This document shows positions 58,273-64,000 of a DNA stretch of 64,000 nucleotides, piece by piece. The stretch is from NCBI GenBank assembly GCA_039090855.1, contig CM077005.1:79666607-79730606 (forward strand). The letters are read 5' to 3'. Both the position numbers and the translations under genes were made by a program. Every line of letters begins with the position of its first letter. The first letter of the stretch is position 1. Origin of the DNA: Macrothele yani (lineage: Eukaryota > Arthropoda > Arachnida > Araneae > Macrothelidae). The notes under the pieces were generated by a model. The model had not been told where the DNA came from. It ran no database searches and saw only the letters and a program-made list of their open reading frames with translations.

Positions 58273-59411
58273 TCATGATATCTCTCCGCGGTCAAACGAT
58301 TGTAAGCACACCATACACTGAAGAGCAATTGAATTAGAGATACCTGTCCAGTAAGGTATAGCACCACCTTTCGCCCTGATGACAGCGGCGATTCGCCTTG
58401 GCATGGACTCGACAAGACACCGGAAGCGTTGGGAAGCCATACGGATCCACGACCCCTGAACAAGCTCCCACAGTTCACGAAGATCAGAGCCTCGAACATA
58501 TCTCTCGATGGCATCCCAGATATGCTCGATGGGATTGAGGTCAGGGGACCTGTGGCTCGTGAAAGGAAGCGAGGTCACGTCGATGGAGTGTTCATCCAAA
58601 TATTCGGATACAATTCGGGAGCGATGGCACGGTGCATTGTTTTGTTGCAGGATGAGGTCCCCAGTGGGATGTTGAAGACGCACAAACGGGAGCAATGGTC
58701 GTCCAGGATATCCCGGTAACGTTCACCTGTGAGGAACGATGTCACACGTACCAGGGGTCCCATTTCAGTCCACGTAAATAGTCCCTAGACGAGAATGCCA
58801 GTCCCACCAGCTTGAAGAGTACCCTGCTGGCAAGAAGGATCCGTCACTTCATGTGGTTTGCGCCGTACTCGTATCCTGCCATCCGCATGTACCAACGTCA
58901 ATCTCGACTCATCAGTCCAGGCAACATTTTCCCACATGTCTAGGGTCCAGTGACGATGTTCCCGCGCCCATGGAAATCTTCGCACCCTGTGATGTGCGGT
59001 CAGCAGTGGTACCCTCGTGGGACGATGGCTTCTGTACCCCATAGCGAGGAGTTGGTTCTTAATGGTGTAGCTGCTTACACGTTTTTGTGCACCAACGTTA
59101 AATTGCCGAATGATTTCTTGTACTGTGGCCCGTCTATCCGCTGTTACAATGCGAGCTAGCCGACGATGACCCCGCTCATCCACACGCTGTTGTCCACAGC
59201 AGTTGGCCTTTGCAGGGACGGTTTTACCGGATTCAATGTACTCACGGTGTACCCGTGACACAGTGGCTCGTGAAAATCCCAGTGCCTGCACGACTTCCGA
59301 GATGGAGTGACCCATTCTTCGGGCCCCGACAATTTGCCCACGATCAAATGCACTTAGATCCTTCATCTTACCCATATTGCGTCTGACTCTTACTGATTCC
59401 CGTCGCATCAC
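58273..59411 (-). pseudogene. Tc1-like transposase, nearly complete but interrupted
   Basis: A frame from 59376 (MGKMKDLSAFDRGQIVGARR) runs 196 codons. It includes the two helix-turn-helix domains (FSRATVSRVHREYIESGKT; KRVSSYTIKNQLLAMG) and WENVAWTDESRLTLVHADGR with the first catalytic Asp. It ends at TAG at 58783-58785, where Trp is usual (GILVW). After the stop the same frame continues with TSFLTGERYRDILDDHC, then shifts near 58680 to LILQQNNAPCHRSRIV, where QDNAPCH is usual, so the second Asp is replaced by Asn. The third block HRSPDLNPIEHIWDAIERY is intact. The stop, the shift and D-to-N change make it inactive. Confidence 0.93.
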
Positions 59412-59516
59412 TCCTTATATTGTCGGATCGCTGCATACGTCATGTCGTTTCCGTTTACAGGGCCGCCCACAGCACAACATTTGCATAACTGTCTCTAATT
59501 CAATTGCTCTTCAGTG
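58316..59516 (-). mobile_element. Tc1-like transposon with TA target sites
   Basis: Perfect 25-bp inverted repeats begin CACTGAAGAGCAATTGAATT at the left and on the minus strand at 59516. TA lies at 58314-58315 and 59517-59518. The full 1201 bp is present. Identical ends indicate that this is one of the youngest DNA transposons in the window. Confidence 0.97.
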
Positions 59517-59840
59517 TATATCACTGAACAATCATGAAGAAGTTGGTTGCTTTCAAGTATTCTCCCTAATTTGCAGGAAACGTGTTGATCCGAAGTGGTG
59601 TCCCGCTGGGTACCCAAAGTTCTTTCGTATCAATCTAATTTGGCAACATTCTTAGAAAACGGAACAAGCTGAGAAACACCCACTCTTATAATTACATTAA
59701 TTTCTGCTAAACAGGTCTGAAGTTTTAATAAGCTCACTGATTGATATCTTTTCTTACTCTTTGATGGATTCCTAACACAAAGGATTCTAAAAGGAGGAGT
59801 CATGAAAGAAATACGGGATTACGCCATATAATACAAATTT

Positions 59841-60225
59841 TGAAGATGACAATCCGATTTTTGGCGTAAATGTGACAAGGATGGTAAGTCAGATAATACC
59901 TGAAAACTTGAAAATTTTCATCGTCCTGGAGCGGGACTCGAACCCGCGTCTCCCAGAAAACGCCTAGGTATGCTAACCACTACACCACCCAGAACGACCA
60001 AGTTTCAAGTTTCCGAAACTTGAAACTCCCAGAACGACCAAGTTTCAAGTTTCGGAAACTTGAAACTTGGTCGTTCTGGGTGGTGTAGTGGTTAGCATAC
60101 CTAGGCGTTTTCTGAGAGACGCGAGTTCGAGTCCGCTCAGGACGATGAAAGTTTTCAAGTTTTCAGGTATTATCTGACTTACCATCCTTGTCACATTTAC
60201 GCCAAAAATCGGATTGTCATCTTCA
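59841..60225. repeat. Large palindrome of a tRNA-like repeat
   Basis: The arms (about 59841-60015 and 60050-60225) are inverted copies of a 170-bp unit that starts TGAAGATGACAATCCGATTT, with few differences. Each contains a tRNA-like core. The centre has extra copies of CCAAGTTTCAAGTTTC and GAAACTTGAAACT, which are themselves inverted. It could be two SINE-like units in head-to-head orientation, or a foldback element. Confidence 0.9.
59923..59995 (-). other. tRNA-like sequence (pseudo-tRNA or SINE head)
   Basis: This 73-nt minus-strand segment starts GTTCTGGGTGGTGTAGTGG and ends GTTCGAGTCCCGCTCCAGGAC. The acceptor stem GTTCTGG/CCAGGAC pairs over 7 bp with one G-T, and the T arm GCGGG/CCCGC pairs perfectly. 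The A box (TGGTGTAGTGG) and B box (GGTTCGAGTCC) are intact. The D stem pairs weakly. The anticodon arm AGGCGTTTTCTGGGAGA does not form a normal 5-bp stem. The inverted copy near 60057-60130 has a weakened T arm. It is more likely a pseudo-tRNA in a repeat than a working gene. Confidence 0.5.
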
Positions 60226-61441
60226 GGAGGAGTCATTTAACTTTATTTTAGAGTCCTCTAAAAGTACATATTTACATCAATAATGAAAGAAAAGGCCGAA
60301 ACAGAAAAACAATCATGGCAGTGACGATTACGTTTGATCCGGTAATGAACCCAAATTGGTGTCTCAAGTCACTTGTATTTAGTTCATCAGACATTGAGTT
60401 TCTTTCTTGTAAGAGTTGTGTGTTCAAATAAATCTTTGAAAGCGAGAATAATTTTTGAAATTCAAGCAAGTGTTTTGCTAACAAATCTTTCCTTCGCGTG
60501 TGTAAAATTTTCAGTAAGATAAAATTAAATTATTTAATGCGCAACTTCCTTTTCACTCCTATTTTAACTCCTTTGTTTTGTGAAATATTTCAAGCCCATA
60601 TTTTATCTTCCCTACACATGTGGAATACGTGTATTTTCTCTTATAACCTGCACAATTCCACCTGCTGTGGCAATGTTTACTAACACTGACTCTCTGTTCT
60701 CAAATGAAATACGTGATGTTAAGGTTGACTTAAGAAACAAAGAACTTTGTTAGCAATTTCCTCCAAACAGAATATCTTCTGTTCTATACTTTCTGCAGCA
60801 GCACAGGTTTAGGGCGCAATAGTTTCAAACTTGTGAAATTCTGTGTACATAATGAAATCATGAAAGGTGGCTGCTATTTCAGGCGGAAGAAATTAAATGA
60901 AAACTGCTTTGTTTTCTGTTGTCTGTTTGCATAAAGGCATCCCAATTACGTTGTATTTCAGTTCATACGATGTTGCACTAAATGGGAATGACGGATAGAA
61001 AGGTGTAGTAAAATACCAGAAGTGTAGGGTTTAGCAGATACAAAAGCTGTTGTGTGTACCCTCCATGTGAGTGCCCTCTGCTTAGATTCTGTAGCATTTG
61101 GTGGAATTCTTCCATTTATTAGAAACATAGGCTCCGACTTCCCCCAAATCCAATGAGTGTCGAAGCTCGCAGTGTGAAATCCAAGCATGGCCTTCATTAT
61201 TCTCTAAGTGAAGAGGGTTAGGGGCAAAGCTTATATGATAAAAGCTCACATATTCCATTAACAGAGTATATTGAATGTATGTTTTTGAAACTTTTAAACT
61301 GGAATGTTTGAGGAACTTTTCGGCGCGATTCCGAACGAAGTTCCTGAAAAAAAAAAAAAAAAGACATGATCTTCGCTTCTTTAGTTGGCATTTTTCCACC
61401 TCTTTTTATTCCCACCCCCTTCATTTTTTTCAAATCGTGGC

Positions 61442-62050
61442 CTAACAGCGCAAGTCTTCCAAAAGTACATATTTCAAATGGCCGAAGAAGCCCAGGGTAT
61501 GCAGCTTGCTCCGTAGCACAGGGTATGCAGCTTGCTCCGTAGCACAGGGTATGCAGTTTGCTCCGTAGCACAGGGTATGCAGCTTGCTCCGTAGCCCAGG
61601 GTATGCAGCTTGCTCCGTAGCCCAGGGTATGCAGCTTGCTCCGTAGCCCAGGGTATGCAGCTTGCTCCGTAGCCCAGGGTATGAAGCTTTTCCGTAACCC
61701 AGGGTATGCAGCTTGCTCCGTAACGTTCTATTGCTGGTGCTGCTCGGGCCTCCGATATTTAACCCGGATGTGATTTGCGCCGCTGTTGCCAAGCGGTTGG
61801 TCTGTACGAGTCTGGATTGTCTACGTCGACGCCGGTCACCAATGAAGTTGGATCGGCCACCCCTGGCGCTCTGGGCGCCGGTACGTCCGTCTATGGTATA
61901 CTGGTGGTACACCCAAGGTACGGTTGTCCTCGAGAACCCTAGCTTTCTTACCACTTGACCGGTAAGATGACCCATCTGTCTTTCGCCGACAATGCATCAA
62001 CGATCAAAGTCGCTCAGGTTACCACGTTTACCTGTGTTCGTCGATCGCGA
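61442..62050 (-). pseudogene. Tc1-like transposase N-terminal remnant with expanded repeat
   Basis: From about 62020 the minus strand gives GNLSDFDR in one frame, then MGHLTGQVVRKLGFSRTTVP (helix-turn-helix) from 61975, then RRRRQSRLVQTNRLATAAQI and SNRTLRSKLHTLGYG. Here the second helix-turn-helix should begin. Instead the sequence enters the 26-bp minisatellite at 61494-61727 and the catalytic domain is missing. No terminal repeats were found. Confidence 0.75.
61494..61727. repeat. 26-bp minisatellite inside transposase sequence
   Basis: Nine units of 26 bp, of the form CAGGGTATGCAGCTTGCTCC then GTAGCC or GTAGCA. The unit near 61680 has one deletion. Since 26 is not a multiple of three, the minus frame cycles through three readings (SKLHTLGYG, ASCIPWATEQ and AAYPGLR types), and none has a stop. 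The right-most units grade into the transposase sequence, so the unit probably came from it. Confidence 0.93.
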
Positions 62051-63140
62051 TACACTTTTGAATAGCCCTACTATTCGCCTATTTTGTTATCGCCTGAGTT
62101 CAGTTTGGGTCTGTTTCACTCGGCGCGGGGAATGTTCATGTCAACTGCCCATCACTCTTATCTCTAATGTTTTGTCTACTGAGTGTATAGCATATTTTTG
62201 CTGTGGTGACTGTAAAACTGTAACAAAATCTGATATTTTTTCAACTGTTGTAATACATACTGATATTGTAAAAATTAATTTTATCACAGTGCTGAAAAAG
62301 AAGAAAATAGTTGCCTTAACTTATAAAAAAGGTTCTAAAATGCCCAGTTTATGTATTTTTCAAGCCGCTAATGACTGTTACTAATGATTTAATAGGTGCC
62401 TGAGATCCAGAACACTCATGTAGTCGGACAGAAACCAACGTCGGCATATTCTGCTTGTCAAGAACTTTTCAATACTGCCAGATTTTTTATTTTACTTTAT
62501 TTTATTTATTTTTGTGCAACAGGGGTACAAATTTGTCGGGTCACGAACGATTTTGCGAAGCGTCTCCGTGTATAGCTGTACGTACAAGTACAAGTTCTTC
62601 AGAATTCATTAGGATTGCAATAAACATGACTGAGCGTATTTGGGCAAAACTAACTGTAGGTAATTTTACTTAGCGTGAGGACATCTAATTCATTTTAATC
62701 TTATACCTATATGCAAAACTGTATTCTGCTGTATCTCTGTTCCAAAAGTGGCTGTTTACTAGCTTACAGTTTCTTTAGGTGTTATAGTCCAGTGAGCTGC
62801 ATAGTTACATTTCACACTGGGATAATTGAAAGAAATGATGTTTACTTCTAAAATCAGTTTCCTGTCTAATGTGCCATATATAAAAAGAAACGGATTTTTT
62901 TACAAATCTGATAGAAACCAAATTGATCTTTTGAAATCTTACGGATAAAGGAGAGTTTACAGCCGCTTCTTTGGATTGCCTTGACCTAGTGAAAGCTAAA
63001 TTTGCTTACATAAAAAGTCATAGAGAACTTTAATCTCAGTAAATGTTAAATATATAAGAAAGCGAAAATATAAACGTAATTACTGCTGAACAAATAGAAA
63101 CTTTTACGTGAGATGTGCATGATTATAAGGGTTTACTTAC

Positions 63141-63323
63141 CGCCGTCCACCAGTGCTAATGCTGCGAGGACCAAGAAAGGAGAAGCTTTGCCAACGAACT
63201 GGTACATCGCTCCTCCGAACACAGGTCCAATGAGCACCCCTAAAGCCAAACCACCCAAGGCGATGGCCATGGCATTTCCACGCTCTTCGTCTTCTGGATA
63301 TTTTTCAGCCAACATTCCCATTC
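63141..63323 (-). CDS. VMAT: VMAT internal exon a (partial gene)
   Basis: This is the most upstream visible exon, 183 nt, with acceptor TTTAG (63324-63328) and donor GTAAGTA. It completes a Gly codon and reads [20 protein letters not shown], then [20 protein letters not shown], then [20 protein letters not shown]. The EDEERGNAM loop followed by [10 protein letters not shown] fits the conserved loop and antiporter motif C (GxxxGPxxGG) of DHA1-type transporters. Val stands where most relatives have Pro (GPPFGG). Upstream exons, with the start, the first helices and the lumenal loop, are beyond the window. Confidence 0.96.
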
Positions 63324-63657
63324 CTAAACAAAGTAAAAAAGAACGATGGCTACCAAATAACAAAACGAGTTATTCTCCACCAGTTATTAATCCAGAATTC
63401 TTCGTAAATTACTCATTCTATGAAGATACTCCCTGGACAAAATGTACAGGGTCCTGCGCACATTTAGAACTCAGTAACTCGGATGGTAAAATTACGGAAG
63501 CAACTGTGACACATAAGAGCACAATCAATTCAATAAGGTCTTAACATGCTAACAAGTAGTACGATAAAGTTTTAGCATACAATGCTGGACAAAGAAAATG
63601 CCACATCAGAAAGTATCCGTCGGAGTGGTAGGTATGTGTCGACAGTTCGTTTATGTA
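63324..63657 (-). other. VMAT intron upstream of exon a, visible part
   Basis: The intron that ends at the acceptor TTTAG continues beyond the right window edge (at least 677 bp). In 63329-63657 I see no repeat or gene. The remaining bases belong to a Tc1 element. Confidence 0.8.
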
Positions 63658-64000
63658 CACTTCTGGCCATCCAAAATGAAACACCAAGAAGGACACGAGA
63701 TAGCAAAGCCAGATTTACTGGACACATAACAACAGATACTAAGATGAAACGATTGAGCTTACAGGCCCGTGCGACTTGCGGAACACGCAGACATCAACAG
63801 TTCGTGTGGCTCCCATGGCTGGCAATAACGGCCGCTACACGCCGCGGCATCGAACGAAAGAGACTTTGGATGTGGGCTTGGGGTATGTCGGTCCAGGCTG
63901 CTTCCACACGTTGTCACAGTTCATCAGGCGTAGCCGCGGGTGGTGCTTGCCGGGCCACTCGGTTGCCGATCAGCGACCAGACGTGTCCGGTGGGCGACAT
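63658..64000 (-). mobile_element. Tc1-like transposon, end and transposase C-terminus (cut by window edge)
   Basis: The left end CACTTCTGGCCATCCAAAAT follows TA at 63656-63657 and resembles the terminal repeat of a widespread arthropod Tc1 family (inference from memory). On the minus strand from the window edge a frame reads GHVWSLIGNRVARQAPPAAT, then VEAAWTDIPQAHIQSLFRSM and PRRVAAVIASHG, a Tc1 transposase C-terminus ending near 63800. The rest lies outside. Confidence 0.85.

Larger units (their letters stand above)
50910..63140 (-). other. VMAT intron a-b, about 12.2 kb
   Basis: The intron runs from donor GTAAGTA (63140 downward) to acceptor TTTGCAG (50910). It holds the minisatellite, RTE LINE, SINE, mariner and Tc1 elements, palindromes and the direct repeat at 57591, all listed. 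I recognise nothing in 50920-51695, 52940-53630, 54290-54890, 56150-57590, 57885-58310, 59520-59835, 60230-61440 and 62060-63140. Segment 56850-57590 has two short open plus frames that match no family I know. Confidence 0.9.

Noticed and set aside
59923..59995. Functional tRNA gene
   Set aside because: The length, acceptor stem and T arm fit, but the anticodon arm does not pair and the unit is part of a larger inverted repeat; it is listed as tRNA-like only.

Overview
This window is repeat-rich, AT-rich animal DNA, almost certainly arthropod and probably an insect with a large genome. The only host gene I can recognise is one vesicular monoamine transporter gene (VMAT, SLC18 family), read on the minus strand right across the window. 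Five internal coding exons sit at 63323-63141, 50909-50808, 34148-33974, 33645-33594 and 10574-10511. They join in phase without a gap (576 nt, 192 codons), and their protein resembles insect VMAT more closely than the vertebrate proteins (from memory of the family). Both gene ends lie outside the window. Introns are about 12.2, 16.7, 0.33 and 23.0 kb, so more than 98% of the window is intron.

The introns are filled with transposable elements, most of them broken. Right to left along the gene: before the first exon is the end of a Tc1 element (63658-64000). The 12.2-kb intron holds a Tc1 remnant with a 26-bp minisatellite in its transposase region, a 385-bp palindrome with a tRNA-like core, a Tc1 element with inverted repeats and TA target sites (58316-59516), a mariner (54893-56148), a SINE with target duplication, a perfect 48-bp-arm palindrome, an RTE-type LINE 3' end and a degenerate 38-bp minisatellite. 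The 16.7-kb intron holds a Tigger/pogo element interrupted by a modular element, a three-layer nest (RTE LINE split by a gag-only retroelement and by a Tc1 element), two hAT elements, a long-inverted-repeat mariner-type element and SINEs. The 23-kb intron holds a Penelope-like endonuclease remnant, a Tc1 remnant, a 102-bp satellite split by a second gag-only retroelement, a second copy of the modular element and more SINEs. The stretch after the last visible exon holds a Tc1 element, SINE fragments and a possible Tigger terminus.

The most unusual structure is the modular element, present twice in opposite orientation (27411-29263 and 47168-49033; 1853 and 1866 bp). Each copy has 12-bp ends of the form AGCACGTCTTTT and is built from twelve diverged modules of about 150 bp. 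In the second copy modules of the same type recur every third position (about 450 bp), a higher-order repeat. I do not recognise the family. Other notable items are a satellite whose 102-bp unit keeps a 34-residue frame open, two retroelements that keep a gag-like ORF but no reverse transcriptase, and several near-perfect palindromes.

All boundaries were read by eye. Terminal inverted repeats and target duplications are the strongest evidence for element limits; where they are absent the limits are approximate.
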